Shown here piece by piece: positions 42,263-52,025 of a DNA stretch of 64,000 nucleotides. Each line of letters opens with the position of its first letter. The stretch's first letter is position 1. Below the pieces are notes generated by a model, which was not told the origin of the DNA, made no database searches, and was given only the letters and a program-made list of their open reading frames with translations. The position numbers were made by a program, and so were the translations under genes. This stretch comes from an uncultured Clostridium sp. (lineage in GTDB: Bacteria > Bacillota > Clostridia > Lachnospirales > Lachnospiraceae), in assembly GCA_946498245.1 (NCBI GenBank), contig CAMMNN010000011.1:1-64000 (forward strand). Reading direction: 5' to 3'.

Positions 42263-43220
42263 CGTACTGATTCCGTGCTACAATGAAGAAGAAAACGTTG
42301 TTCCTATCAGTAAGGCTGTTATTGATGTGCTGGAAAAAGAACTGCCGGAATACGATTATGAGCTGGTTTTTATTGACAATGATTCCAAGGATCGGACACG
42401 GTCCCTTATAAGAGGGCTGTGCAGCCAAAATCCCAAAATCAAAGCGATTTTCAACGCCAGAAATTTCGGCCAGTTTAATTCTCCTTATTACGGGATGCTT
42501 CAGGTAACGGGGGACTGCGTAATCGAGATGGTGGCGGATTTCCAGGATCCGGTGGAGCTGATTCCCCAATACGTCCGCGCCTGGGAGGAAGGCTATAAAA
42601 TCGTAATCGGAATCAAGACCAGCAGCAAGGAAAATCCGGTTATGTACTGGCTGAGAAGCTGCTATTATAAGATGATTAAAAAATTCTCCGATGTGGAGCA
42701 GATCGAACACTTTACGGGATCCGGCCTCTATGATCGGGATTTTATTGAAGTTCTGAGAAAGCTGGACGATCCGACGCCTTTTTTGCGGGGGATTGTGGCG
42801 GAACTGGGCTATAAAAGGAAAGAGATTCCTTATGAGCAGCCTCAGAGAAGAGCCGGACATACGAAAAACAATTTTTTCAGCCTGCTGGACGCCGCTATGT
42901 TAAGCATTACTTCCTATACGAAAACAGGCTTGAGAATGGCCACGATTTTTGGAAGCATTTGTTCGGCAACCAGTATTTTGGTAGCATTCGTGTATCTGGT
43001 AATGAAGCTGATTTGGTGGGAGCGTTTCCCGGCAGGCATGGCGCCCATGCTGATTGGAATGTGCTTTCTGGGTTCGGTGCAGATCTTTTTTATTGGTCTG
43101 GTGGGAGAGTATATTTTAAGCATTAACCAGAGGGTAATGCATCGTCCCCTTGTCATTGAAGAGGAGCGGATCAATTTTGCTCCTGAGGGGAAGAAAGAAA
43201 CAGAGGATACGGAGAAATAA
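42249..43220 (+). CDS. GT2-family glycosyltransferase with C-terminal membrane segments (GtrB/DPM1-like)
   Basis: A 323-residue membrane glycosyltransferase. It has an N-terminal GT2 domain with PCYNEEENVVP and FIDNDSKDRTR, followed by VADFQDP as metal-binding region. Two membrane segments lie near residues 235-260 and 270-295 (GMCFLGSVQIFFIGLVG). Homologs make polyprenyl-phosphate-linked sugars for later transfer outside the cell. A charged C-terminal tail follows. It overlaps the preceding SDR gene by 14 bp. The sugar donor is unknown. Confidence 0.85.
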   Translation: MRKISVLIPCYNEEENVVPISKAVIDVLEKELPEYDYELVFIDNDSKDRTRSLIRGLCSQNPKIKAIFNARNFGQFNSPYYGMLQVTGDCVIEMVADFQDPVELIPQYVRAWEEGYKIVIGIKTSSKENPVMYWLRSCYYKMIKKFSDVEQIEHFTGSGLYDRDFIEVLRKLDDPTPFLRGIVAELGYKRKEIPYEQPQRRAGHTKNNFFSLLDAAMLSITSYTKTGLRMATIFGSICSATSILVAFVYLVMKLIWWERFPAGMAPMLIGMCFLGSVQIFFIGLVGEYILSINQRVMHRPLVIEEERINFAPEGKKETEDTEK

Positions 43221-43222
43221 GG

Positions 43223-45421
43223 ATGAGATATAACGTAGACGTGGTGCGGATTCGGGAAAACACCATAACCTTAAACGGCTGGGCCATAGGAAAGACGCCG
43301 GAGGAAACAGCGGAATTTGCCGTGGAGGACGAAAATCGCCGGCCGGTAGCCTTTCAGTATGTGCCTACCAGAAGGGACGACGTAAGCCATATTTATTTTA
43401 AGAAAATCTGCAGCAGGGATTTTGGATTTGATATTCAGTTCCCCTATGAACGGGGAAAGAATTACTACCTCATTATCCGGTGCGGCGGACGGCGTGTGCG
43501 GATTAAGTACAACGAAGACCTGATTCTGCGTCGGGCCAGTGTGGCTTATAAGCGCCGCCAGAAAATAAAAGACCTGATGAATATGGAAACGGTTCGGGTG
43601 GCCTGGGATTTCTGGAAAGAAAACGGCCTGAAAGCCCTGATTTTAAAATCCCAGCACAAACTCCAGGGAATCGATAACGATTACGATTACGGCGAATGGT
43701 ACGACCTGACGAAGCCTACAGAGGAGGAACTGGAAAAGCAGAGGAAGGAAACCTTCGATTACGCTCCTCGCCTCTCCATTGTCATTCCGGCTTATAAAAC
43801 GCCGGAACGGTATCTTAAAGAGATGCTGCAGTCCATAGAGGCCCAGACTTATGGAAACTGGGAAGTATGTGTAGCAGACGGAAGCCCCAGAGGGGAAAGC
43901 GCCGAGAGAGTGCTCCGCCGTTTCGCAGAAAGGGATCAGCGCTTTAAATATGTAATTTTAGGGGAAAACAAGGGGATTGCAGGAAATACCAACGCCGCTA
44001 TGGACATGGCTTCCGGCGATTTTATCATTCTGGCGGATCACGACGATACCCTGCCGCCCAATGCTCTGTACGAATGTGTGAAAGCCATTAATCAGGATCC
44101 GGAATATGATGTGATCTACTCTGATGAAGATAAGCTGGACATGGACGGCAAAGCCCTTTTTGATCCCCATTTTAAACCGGATTTTAACCCGGATTTGCTT
44201 ACCAGCGTCAATTACATCTGCCACCTTTTTGTGGTAAACAGGGATCTGGCCCAGGCCGTGGGGGGCTTCCGTCAGGAATTTGACGGCGCCCAGGACTACG
44301 ATTTTATTTTCCGGTGTACGGAAGCGGCCCGGAAAATTTACCATATTCCCAAGGTTCTGTACCATTGGCGCTGCCACCAGAACTCTACGGCCAGCAACCC
44401 GGAAAGCAAGATGTATGCCTTTGAAGCCGGTTCCAGGGCCATTAAAGCTCATTTTGAAAGGGTGGGAATTGCGGTGGAATCCATAGAAAAGGGCGTGGAT
44501 TTCGGCATTTACCATACAAGGTTTGTAATCCATGGACAGCCATTGATTTCTGTGGTAATTCCCAATAAGGATCACCATCCGGATCTGGACGTTTGTATCC
44601 GTTCTTTAATAGAAAAGGGAACCTACCCCAATCTGGAATTTATTATAGTAGAAAATAACAGTACCCAGGAAGCCACCTTTGCTTATTATGAGAAAATTCA
44701 GAAAGAGTTCCCCAATGTGCGGGTGGTAACCTGGGAGAAGGAATTTAACTTTTCCGCCATTAACAATTTCGGCGTTCAGTTTGCCAAAGGAGAATACCTG
44801 CTCTTTTTAAACAACGATACGGAGATCATTGAACCGGATGTGATTCAGGAGATGCTGGGCTACTGTCAGCGGGAAGACGTAGGCGCTGTGGGAGCCAGAC
44901 TGCTGTACCAGGACGACACTATCCAGCACGCCGGCGTGGTAGTGGGCTTTGGAGGAATTGCCGGACATACCTTTATCGGCCTTCATAAAGCGGAAAACAG
45001 CTACTTCCACAGGGCTATGTGCGCCCAGGATTACAGCGCCGTGACCGCGGCCTGTCTGATGACTAAAAAGAGCCTTTTTGAAAAGGTAGGAGGCTTTACG
45101 GAAGAACTGGCCGTGGCCTTTAATGACATTGATTTCTGCATGAAAATCCGCTCTTTGGAAAAATTGGTAGTTTACAATCCCTATGCGTTGCTGTATCATT
45201 ATGAATCGAAGTCCAGAGGATTGGAAGATACGCCGGAAAAGGTGGCCCGCTTTAACCGGGAAATCGCTACCTTTGCCCGCCGGTGGCCTGATATTTTAAA
45301 AAACGGGGATCCCTTTTACAACCCCAACCTGACGCTGCGGAAATCCAATTTCGCCCTCAGGGATTTAAAAAAGGAGAAAATCGGCGAGCCTTACCGGTTG
45401 GAAGTAGATTTAGAAAAGTGA
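43223..45421 (+). CDS. bifunctional GT2 glycosyltransferase with N-terminal accessory domain
   Basis: A 732-residue protein. Residues 1-180 are an unrecognised beta-rich/helical domain (start MRYNVDVVRIRENTITLNGW). Two GT2 domains follow. The first has LSIVIPAYKTPE near residue 185 and YSDEDKLD as metal site; the second has ISVVIPNKDHHPDL near residue 440 and LFLNNDTEI. Such double enzymes add two successive sugars or repeating disaccharides in surface polysaccharides. It starts 2 bp after the preceding gene. The acceptor and donor are unknown. Confidence 0.87.
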   Translation: MRYNVDVVRIRENTITLNGWAIGKTPEETAEFAVEDENRRPVAFQYVPTRRDDVSHIYFKKICSRDFGFDIQFPYERGKNYYLIIRCGGRRVRIKYNEDLILRRASVAYKRRQKIKDLMNMETVRVAWDFWKENGLKALILKSQHKLQGIDNDYDYGEWYDLTKPTEEELEKQRKETFDYAPRLSIVIPAYKTPERYLKEMLQSIEAQTYGNWEVCVADGSPRGESAERVLRRFAERDQRFKYVILGENKGIAGNTNAAMDMASGDFIILADHDDTLPPNALYECVKAINQDPEYDVIYSDEDKLDMDGKALFDPHFKPDFNPDLLTSVNYICHLFVVNRDLAQAVGGFRQEFDGAQDYDFIFRCTEAARKIYHIPKVLYHWRCHQNSTASNPESKMYAFEAGSRAIKAHFERVGIAVESIEKGVDFGIYHTRFVIHGQPLISVVIPNKDHHPDLDVCIRSLIEKGTYPNLEFIIVENNSTQEATFAYYEKIQKEFPNVRVVTWEKEFNFSAINNFGVQFAKGEYLLFLNNDTEIIEPDVIQEMLGYCQREDVGAVGARLLYQDDTIQHAGVVVGFGGIAGHTFIGLHKAENSYFHRAMCAQDYSAVTAACLMTKKSLFEKVGGFTEELAVAFNDIDFCMKIRSLEKLVVYNPYALLYHYESKSRGLEDTPEKVARFNREIATFARRWPDILKNGDPFYNPNLTLRKSNFALRDLKKEKIGEPYRLEVDLEK

Positions 45422-45430
45422 GGTTTTCCA

Positions 45431-46429
45431 TTGGAACCGAAAGTTACGATTATTATTCCGAATTATAATGGGCTGTCCTTTATGGAACCGTGTATGGCGG
45501 CGCTGAAGCGCCAGAATTTCCGGGACTTTGACCTTCTGGTAGTGGACAACGGTTCTACGGACGGCAGCGTACAGTGGCTGAAAGCCCATGAGATCCCGAC
45601 TATTTTCTTAAAAGAGAATACGGGATTTTCCGGGGCGGTCAATACAGGAATCAAGGCTGCCTCCACTCCCTACGTGATCTTGCTGAACAATGATACGGAA
45701 GCGGAACCGGACTATGTTGGGGAACTGGTTAAGGCCATAGAAGCTTCCCCTGATATTTTTTCCGTCAGCAGCCGAATGATACAGATGCATTCCAGAGAGC
45801 TCATGGACGACGGGGGAGATATGTACACCGTATTGGGCTGGGCTTACCAGAGAGGCGTGGGACAGCCAACGACCCTTTACGATAGGCCATTCCGGGTTTT
45901 TGCCGCCTGTGCCGGGGCAGCTATCTACCGGCGGGAGGTATTTGAGGAGATCGGTTATTTTGATGAGATGCACTTTGCGTATCTGGAGGACATTGATGTG
46001 GGATACCGGGCCAGGATTTACGGCTACCGCAATGTCTACTGCCCGAAAGCCAAAGTGTACCATGTGGGAAGCGGAACCAGCGGTTCCAAATACAATTCCT
46101 TTAAAGTAAAGCTGGCGGCCAGAAATAATGTGTATCTCAATTATAAAAATATGCCTTTTTTGCAGCTTCTCATAAACTTGATCCCCATTGGACTGGGGAC
46201 GTTTTTGAAGTACCAGTTTTTTAAGAAAAGAGGGTTTGGGGACGATTATAAAGAGGGGCTCCGGGAGGGATTCCGGACGGCCCGTGCCTGTAAAAAAGTA
46301 CCCTTTTCTCTGTCAAGACTGGCAAATTACATTGTAATTGAAGGGGAACTCATTGCTGGGACGTTTCTGTATGTGTATGAATTTTCAAGGCGGAAGCTTA
46401 GAACGCGGCGGGGTTCCAAAAGAAATTAA
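45431..46429 (+). CDS. GT2-family glycosyltransferase
   Basis: A 332-residue GT2 enzyme: VTIIIPNYNGLSFMEPCMAA at the start, VDNGSTDGSVQW, LLNNDTEAEPDYVGEL as the metal site, and YLEDIDVGYRARIYGY near residue 185. It starts at TTG with GAGG ahead. A weakly hydrophobic helix near 235-255 may bind the membrane. It probably acts in building the same glycan as its neighbours. Confidence 0.88.
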   Translation: MEPKVTIIIPNYNGLSFMEPCMAALKRQNFRDFDLLVVDNGSTDGSVQWLKAHEIPTIFLKENTGFSGAVNTGIKAASTPYVILLNNDTEAEPDYVGELVKAIEASPDIFSVSSRMIQMHSRELMDDGGDMYTVLGWAYQRGVGQPTTLYDRPFRVFAACAGAAIYRREVFEEIGYFDEMHFAYLEDIDVGYRARIYGYRNVYCPKAKVYHVGSGTSGSKYNSFKVKLAARNNVYLNYKNMPFLQLLINLIPIGLGTFLKYQFFKKRGFGDDYKEGLREGFRTARACKKVPFSLSRLANYIVIEGELIAGTFLYVYEFSRRKLRTRRGSKRN

Positions 46430-46441
46430 GGTGAAAGCAGT

Positions 46442-47860
46442 ATGATAAAAGACAACCAGAAGGGGTTTAACCGGTTCCATGTGGTTTTGGACGGTCTGGT
46501 AACAGCCTTATCCTATTTCCTTGCATGGTATCTGATGCTGGAAGCCAGGATTTTTCCGTTTCCGGGAGAAGTGCTGGCCCCCCAATATTACTTTGCGGCG
46601 CTGATTTTTATTGTGCCGGGTTACCTCATCCTGTATGGGGTGTTCCATTTATATACGCCTAAGCGGGTCCAGGGACGGCGGGTAGAGTTTGCCAATATCT
46701 GCAAAGCCAATGCCATTGGCCTTTTGCTGTTTACCCTGGTGCTTTTTGCCATTCGTAATCAAAATCCTTTTTTTAATGAATTTGCAACCCGTGTAATTCT
46801 GGCGTTTTTTGCTATTAATATTGCCATGATTACGGCGGAGAGAAACGTCATACGAATGTTTCTGCGCTCTCTCCGTTCCAAAGGATATAACCAGAAGCAT
46901 ATTCTGCTCATCGGCTACAGCCGTGCGGCGGAAGGGTTTATTGACAGAGTTCTTTCCAACCCGGAATGGGGTTACCGGATACGCGGAATTTTAGACGACA
47001 GCCGCAAAACCGGGGAAGGCTACCGGAACGTTCCGGTAGTGGGAACCATTTCCCAACTGAATCAATTTCTGGAAAGCAATACCTTAGATGAAATCGCTAT
47101 TACCCTGAGCATTAAGGAATACGGAAATTTGGAGCAAATTGTAGCTGCCTGCGAAAAATCAGGGGTTCACACAAAGTTTATTCCGGATTATAATAACATC
47201 ATTCCTACCCGCCCTTATACGGAGGATCTTCAGGGGCTTCCGGTGATCCATATCCGGCATGTGCCGCTGACCAATTTGCTGAACGCTACTGTAAAGAGAT
47301 GCGTGGATATAGTCGGGGCTTTGGCCGGACTGATTATCTTTTCACCGGTCATGCTGCTGACGGCTATTTTGGTAAAAACGACTTCTCCAGGACCGATTAT
47401 TTACAGTCAGGAGAGGGTGGGGCTTCACAACCGTTCTTTTAAAATGTACAAATTCCGTTCCATGGAGGTTCAAAAGCCCTCGGACGAAAAGTCCAAATGG
47501 ACGACGCCCCATGATCCGCGGGTAACGCCGGTGGGCCGTTTTATCAGGAAGACCAGCATTGATGAGATGCCTCAGTTTTTTAATATCCTCATAGGGGATA
47601 TGAGTCTGGTGGGACCCAGGCCGGAGCGGCCGTTTTTTGTAGAGAGATTTAAAGAGGAAATTCCCAGATATATGATCAAGCACCAGGTACGCCCGGGACT
47701 GACCGGGTGGGCTCAGGTGAATGGATACCGGGGAGACACTTCTATTACAAAGAGAATCGAACACGACTTGTATTATATCGAAAACTGGAGCCTTGGATTT
47801 GACTTTAAGATTATGTTTCTGACAGTTTTTAAAGGCTTTATCAATAAAAACGCGTATTAA
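46442..47860 (+). CDS. undecaprenyl-phosphate sugar phosphotransferase (priming enzyme, WcaJ/WbaP-like)
   Basis: A 472-residue polyprenol phosphoglycosyltransferase. Four to five membrane segments occupy residues 10-145, then a CoA-binding-like domain (HILLIGYSRAAEGFIDRVL) and the catalytic C-terminus with KRCVDIVGALAGLIIFSPVM, YKFRSME, SIDEMPQFFNILIGDMSLVG and GPRPERPFF. It transfers sugar-1-phosphate to undecaprenyl phosphate and so starts repeat-unit assembly. Its place near the end of the locus marks this as a lipid-linked glycan pathway. AAGGTG precedes the ATG. Confidence 0.93.
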   Translation: MIKDNQKGFNRFHVVLDGLVTALSYFLAWYLMLEARIFPFPGEVLAPQYYFAALIFIVPGYLILYGVFHLYTPKRVQGRRVEFANICKANAIGLLLFTLVLFAIRNQNPFFNEFATRVILAFFAINIAMITAERNVIRMFLRSLRSKGYNQKHILLIGYSRAAEGFIDRVLSNPEWGYRIRGILDDSRKTGEGYRNVPVVGTISQLNQFLESNTLDEIAITLSIKEYGNLEQIVAACEKSGVHTKFIPDYNNIIPTRPYTEDLQGLPVIHIRHVPLTNLLNATVKRCVDIVGALAGLIIFSPVMLLTAILVKTTSPGPIIYSQERVGLHNRSFKMYKFRSMEVQKPSDEKSKWTTPHDPRVTPVGRFIRKTSIDEMPQFFNILIGDMSLVGPRPERPFFVERFKEEIPRYMIKHQVRPGLTGWAQVNGYRGDTSITKRIEHDLYYIENWSLGFDFKIMFLTVFKGFINKNAY

Positions 47861-47886
47861 AGATACGCAGTGTGAGGTTGAATTGC

Positions 47887-50055
47887 ATGAGTTATGATTA
47901 TGAAGACGAGTTGGAGGGACGCCGGAGCCGGAGAAACCGGAGCGAAGAACGGCAGCCGGAAAGAAACCGGAATCCAGAAAGAACCAGTGCTCCCAGAAAC
48001 TCCGGAGAGAATTTCGCTCCCGGACAGAGAAGCGGCGGCAGCCGCCGTCAGACGGGAAGCCAGCCGGCCAGAGAAAAGGGAACAAGCAGTCCGGCAGGGG
48101 CAGTGACCGGAGAAAGAAGGGTTTTTAGTCCGGATAATAGGGAAAGAAGGCCGTTGCGGATGGCGGCAGGGGATGGCTCCGGCGGAGCCGGCCGCAGGCC
48201 GCCGGAACGTCCGGAGAGAGGGGGAGCGTCTTCCTCCGGAAGCGGCAGGAGAGTTTCATCTTCTCCTGACAGAACGCCCAAAGTGAGCAAGAAGAAGGAC
48301 GATTTGGATCGTTCCGGCTATGGAGGACGGACTCCTGACGGGGGCCGTGTGACGGCAACCAGTCAGGCGGCTGAGAAGGCTGCACGCACGGCTAAAAACA
48401 AAAAGAAGCGCCGCATTATTACCATGGTTGTAGCGGAATGCATTGCGCTGATTTTTATTTTTACATACGCATACTTTGCCAGGGCCTGGAATATGATTGT
48501 GCGGCCGTCAGACTGGGACGTGGAGGAAGTAACCAATCCGGAGTTTTCCGTGGAAGTTCCGGAGTACATGAAAGGCCACTGGACCATTGCCGTCTTTGGC
48601 GTGGACAGCCGCGATAAAAATGTCCTGAAGGGAACGAACTCCGACGTAATTATGATCTGCGATCTTAACCGGGATACGGGAGAGATCAAGATCGTTTCCG
48701 TGTTCCGCGATTCCTATTTGAATATTGACGACAAAGGAAGCTACAATAAGATTAACCAGGCCTACTTTGTAGGCGGTCCTACTCAGGCTGTTAAGGCTTT
48801 AAACCGGAACCTGGATCTGAATATTACGGATTACGTAACTTTTAACTGGAATGCCGTAGCGGACGGAATTAACGTGTTGGGCGGCATTGATATGGAATTG
48901 AGCAAGGCGGAGTTCTACTACATTAACTCGTTTATTACGGAAACCGTAAAGGGAACGGGTATTGGCTCCCACCAGCTCACCCACGCGGGCATGAACCATC
49001 TGGATGGAGTTCAGGCCGTAGCCTATGGCCGCCTCAGGCTTATGGACACGGACTTTGCCAGAACTGAACGCCAGAGAAAGGTAATCGAGGCCGCCTTTGA
49101 CAAAGCTGTCAAAGCTGACTGGAGCACCCTAAACAGCCTGGTAGGGGCGGTGTTCCCCCAGGTATCTACCTATATTGATATTAACGACATTTTCCCGCTT
49201 TTAAGGAATATTACCCAGTACCACATTGGAGAAACGGCGGGATTCCCGTTCTCCAGGGCTGACGCCAATATGGGAAAGAAGGGCGCCTGCGTAATCCCAA
49301 CTACTCTGGAGAGCAATGTTATTAAACTCCATGAATTTTTGTATGGGGAGGAGGATTACACCCCCAGCCAAACGGTAAAGAATATCAGCGCAAAAATTTC
49401 CAGCGATACGGGATTATATAAGGAAGGCGCTACCGTTGGCCACGTATCTACGGATAACGGAGTAATTCCCAGCAGCAAAGCGCCGGCAACAACGAAAGCG
49501 GAGACAGAGGAGGAAACAGAAGAAACCTCTGAAACCTATGAGACTGACGAGTATGGCAACCGCTTAGACGAAGACGGCAACATCATTGATGATGACGACC
49601 AGCTCTATGACGAGCCTATAGAAACGGATGTATACGGCAATGAAATCATTGACGGCGAGTTTTTCGGAGAAGAGGGCGAGTGGATTGGAGGAAACAGAAG
49701 GCCTTCCTCTACGGTTTCCTCCACAGAAGGATCGACTGAAAATATCAGACCTTCCAGTCCCGCAGAATCCTCAAGCGCTTCCAGGCCGTCGCCGGGAAGT
49801 CCGGGGGTAATGGAATCCACGGAAGAAATCGGCCCGGGTACCGGCATGGAGCCGGGAGGCAGCCAGGGACCGGGATCCTCTAATGGAATATCGCCGGGAG
49901 CAACAGGCGGCTATGTGCCGGAAGGGCCAGGGGCAGCAGATCCTGGAAACGGCGGTCCCGGTGGATCGGTTTATCCGGGAAGCACGACGCCTACAACGCC
50001 TTCCATAACGCCGGTACCCACAGAAAATTACGACAATATAGGGCCTGGAATGTAA
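47887..50055 (+). CDS. LytR-CpsA-Psr (LCP) family glycan ligase with long low-complexity tail
   Basis: A 722-residue protein. Residues 1-175 are an unusually long cytosolic, Arg/Gly/Ser/Pro-rich segment. A single membrane helix lies near 180-200 (MVVAECIALIFIFTYAYFA). The LCP domain follows, with VFGVDSRDK, VFRDSYLNI and the arginine-rich YGRLRLMDTDFARTERQRKV. LCP enzymes attach lipid-linked polymers to peptidoglycan. The last 180 residues are acidic, then Ser/Pro/Gly-rich, and probably lie in the cell wall. The start at 47887 has GAGG 9 nt upstream; a GTG five codons earlier is possible. It closes the glycan locus. Confidence 0.88.
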   Translation: MSYDYEDELEGRRSRRNRSEERQPERNRNPERTSAPRNSGENFAPGQRSGGSRRQTGSQPAREKGTSSPAGAVTGERRVFSPDNRERRPLRMAAGDGSGGAGRRPPERPERGGASSSGSGRRVSSSPDRTPKVSKKKDDLDRSGYGGRTPDGGRVTATSQAAEKAARTAKNKKKRRIITMVVAECIALIFIFTYAYFARAWNMIVRPSDWDVEEVTNPEFSVEVPEYMKGHWTIAVFGVDSRDKNVLKGTNSDVIMICDLNRDTGEIKIVSVFRDSYLNIDDKGSYNKINQAYFVGGPTQAVKALNRNLDLNITDYVTFNWNAVADGINVLGGIDMELSKAEFYYINSFITETVKGTGIGSHQLTHAGMNHLDGVQAVAYGRLRLMDTDFARTERQRKVIEAAFDKAVKADWSTLNSLVGAVFPQVSTYIDINDIFPLLRNITQYHIGETAGFPFSRADANMGKKGACVIPTTLESNVIKLHEFLYGEEDYTPSQTVKNISAKISSDTGLYKEGATVGHVSTDNGVIPSSKAPATTKAETEEETEETSETYETDEYGNRLDEDGNIIDDDDQLYDEPIETDVYGNEIIDGEFFGEEGEWIGGNRRPSSTVSSTEGSTENIRPSSPAESSSASRPSPGSPGVMESTEEIGPGTGMEPGGSQGPGSSNGISPGATGGYVPEGPGAADPGNGGPGGSVYPGSTTPTTPSITPVPTENYDNIGPGM

Positions 50056-50065
50056 TCAGGCTGCA

Positions 50066-50106
50066 GAAAGAGGCGCAGAGGAACAAATTCCTTTGGCGCC
50101 TCTTTC
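50066..50106 (+). terminator. intrinsic terminator after the glycan locus
   Basis: GAAAGAGGCGC (50066-50076) pairs with GCGCCTCTTTC (50096-50106) around a 19-nt loop. The 3' arm carries TCTTTC. It lies 11 bp past the LCP stop codon. Confidence 0.75.
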
Positions 50107-50213
50107 ATAAATTCATTATACTTTCGTCACATTTTTATCACAAATGGCTGTTAAACTGTGAACTATCAAAAGAAGAAAAGCAGAAATGCAGAAAGAGGAA
50201 GGAGATTATCATT

Positions 50214-51809
50214 ATGAGTTTTGAAAATGAAAACAACAACATGAGTGGTATGAATCCGGATTCTGATAACATAGAGAAGGCAGAAAACCAGACAGAATCC
50301 GTTAATTTCGTGATGAAAGAGAGCAGCGAAGGCGGCGGGGAACAGCGCCGGCAGGACGGCCAGCCCCCTTACGGCCAGCCGGTTTACCGGGGACCTTATC
50401 AGTCTCAGGGCAATGCTTACTACAACGGCCAGCCTGACGGATATTACAACGGCGGTTATCAGGGCGGTTACCATGCTCCTCAGGGCGGCGGGCAGCCCAA
50501 TCCCCAACACCATAAAAACAGAGGAAAAGGAAAATCCATGGCAAAGAAGGCCGGAGTAGTCGCGGCGGCAGCCTTGCTCTTTGGCGTAGTGTCCGGCGGC
50601 ACCATAGCAGGGATTAACGCTCTTACTGGAAGCCTGACGGCTTCTCAAAGCATAGCCAGTACAGAGGCGGAAACCGTTGCGCCTCAGACCAGCGCTCCCA
50701 CCGAGGCGGCTGTGCAGGCTCAGACTGCTGAAAACGGAAACCAGGTAATCGCCATGGATGTATCCGGAATCGTGGAAGAGGTAATGCCGTCCATGGTTTC
50801 TATCAGCAACACCATGCTTTACAGCACAAATTCCTGGTTTTACGGAACCCAGACTTATGAGGTTCCCAGCAGCGGCAGCGGTATTATTTTAGGAGAAAAT
50901 GATACAGAGCTTTTAATCGTCACCAACAATCACGTAATTGAAGATTCGGAAGAACTTACGGTGTCCTTTGTAGACGGCACTACGGCGGAGGCGGCCATTA
51001 AGGGAACGGATTCCGTAGTGGATTTGGCTGTCATTGCAGTTCCTTTGGACTCTATCTCCGATGATACCAGGAGCAAGATCAAACCGGCGGTACTGGGAGA
51101 TTCCGGTGAAGTAAAAATGGGCCAGGGAGTTATTGCCATCGGGAATGCCCTGGGTTATGGACAAAGCGTTACAGTAGGCTATGTCAGCGCCGTAGACCGG
51201 AAGATTCAGATTGATGAAAGCGGAAATACGAAAAATGTAATTCAGACAGATGCGGCTATTAATCCTGGAAACAGCGGCGGAGCCCTGGTCAATATGCAGG
51301 GAGAAGTAATCGGCATCAATGAAGCAAAGACCTCGGCAACTTCCGTAGAGGGCGTGGGATACGCCATTCCTGTCAGCGAAGTGGAAGACATTATCCAGGA
51401 GCTGATGAACTCTAAAACCCGGATAACTGTGGAGGAAGGCAAACAGGGTTACTTAGGAATCCAGGGCACGGACATCAGCGAAAGGGATGCCACCTTGTAC
51501 GGAATGCCTATCGGCGTCTTTGTTTATAAATTGGTGGACGGCGGAGCCGCCAGTCAGTCAGACCTTCAGGAAAAGGATATTATAACAAAAATTGACGGGC
51601 AGAGCATTACCACCATGGAAGAATTGAAGAAGATGCTGACCTATTATGAAGAAGGAACCGAGGTGACTCTGACAGTACAGAGACTGGAAAACGGCCAGTA
51701 TACGGAACGGCAGATCAGTCTTACTTTGGGACAGAAACCGGCGGAGGAAACCACGGATAATCAGACTTCCGGAGCAGGACAAAACAGAATGCCAAGGCTG
51801 CAGCAGTAA
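50214..51809 (+). CDS. htrA: HtrA/DegP-type membrane serine protease with PDZ domain
   Basis: A 531-residue protein. An N-terminal 105-residue Gln/Gly/Tyr-rich cytosolic segment is followed by one membrane helix (about 111-135). The trypsin-like domain has the catalytic triad His240 (TNNHVIED), Asp270 (VVDLAVIAVP) and Ser354 (NPGNSGGALV). A C-terminal PDZ domain follows (about 410-505, GYLGIQGTDISERDAT). HtrA proteases degrade misfolded exported proteins. GGAAGGAG precedes the ATG. It is a single-gene unit between two terminators. Confidence 0.93.
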   Translation: MSFENENNNMSGMNPDSDNIEKAENQTESVNFVMKESSEGGGEQRRQDGQPPYGQPVYRGPYQSQGNAYYNGQPDGYYNGGYQGGYHAPQGGGQPNPQHHKNRGKGKSMAKKAGVVAAAALLFGVVSGGTIAGINALTGSLTASQSIASTEAETVAPQTSAPTEAAVQAQTAENGNQVIAMDVSGIVEEVMPSMVSISNTMLYSTNSWFYGTQTYEVPSSGSGIILGENDTELLIVTNNHVIEDSEELTVSFVDGTTAEAAIKGTDSVVDLAVIAVPLDSISDDTRSKIKPAVLGDSGEVKMGQGVIAIGNALGYGQSVTVGYVSAVDRKIQIDESGNTKNVIQTDAAINPGNSGGALVNMQGEVIGINEAKTSATSVEGVGYAIPVSEVEDIIQELMNSKTRITVEEGKQGYLGIQGTDISERDATLYGMPIGVFVYKLVDGGAASQSDLQEKDIITKIDGQSITTMEELKKMLTYYEEGTEVTLTVQRLENGQYTERQISLTLGQKPAEETTDNQTSGAGQNRMPRLQQ

Positions 51810-51813
51810 AATG

Positions 51814-51860
51814 GGAGAGCCCCAAAGGCCATGAAAATGGCCGGCGGCGGCTCTCTTTCT
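51814..51860 (+). terminator. intrinsic terminator of the htrA gene
   Basis: GGAGAGCC (51814-51821) pairs with GGCTCTC (51849-51855) and is followed by TTTCT. An inner AGGCC/GGCC pairing strengthens the hairpin. It is directly after the stop. Confidence 0.7.
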
Positions 51861-51961
51861 ATGTAGTCTTACTTGTGCAGCAGAAGGAAATGGCGTATAA
51901 TAGACCAAAAGCAGCAGTCCGGCCAGACAGTTAGCTGAACTGCCGGAACCAAAATACAATT

Positions 51962-52004
51962 GCGTTAGCCTGCAAGGGTTTCATTGCCTTTTATACACTA
52001 ACGC
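51962..52004 (+). promoter_or_regulatory. hairpin in the leader of the ClpX-like gene
   Basis: GCGTTAG (51962-51968) pairs with CTAACGC (51998-52004), enclosing an inner AAGG/CCTT pair. It ends 21 bp before the TTG start, immediately ahead of GAGGAG. It could be an operator or a leader structure; no factor is recognised. Confidence 0.35.
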
Positions 52005-52025
52005 CAGATTAAGAGGAGAGAAGCA

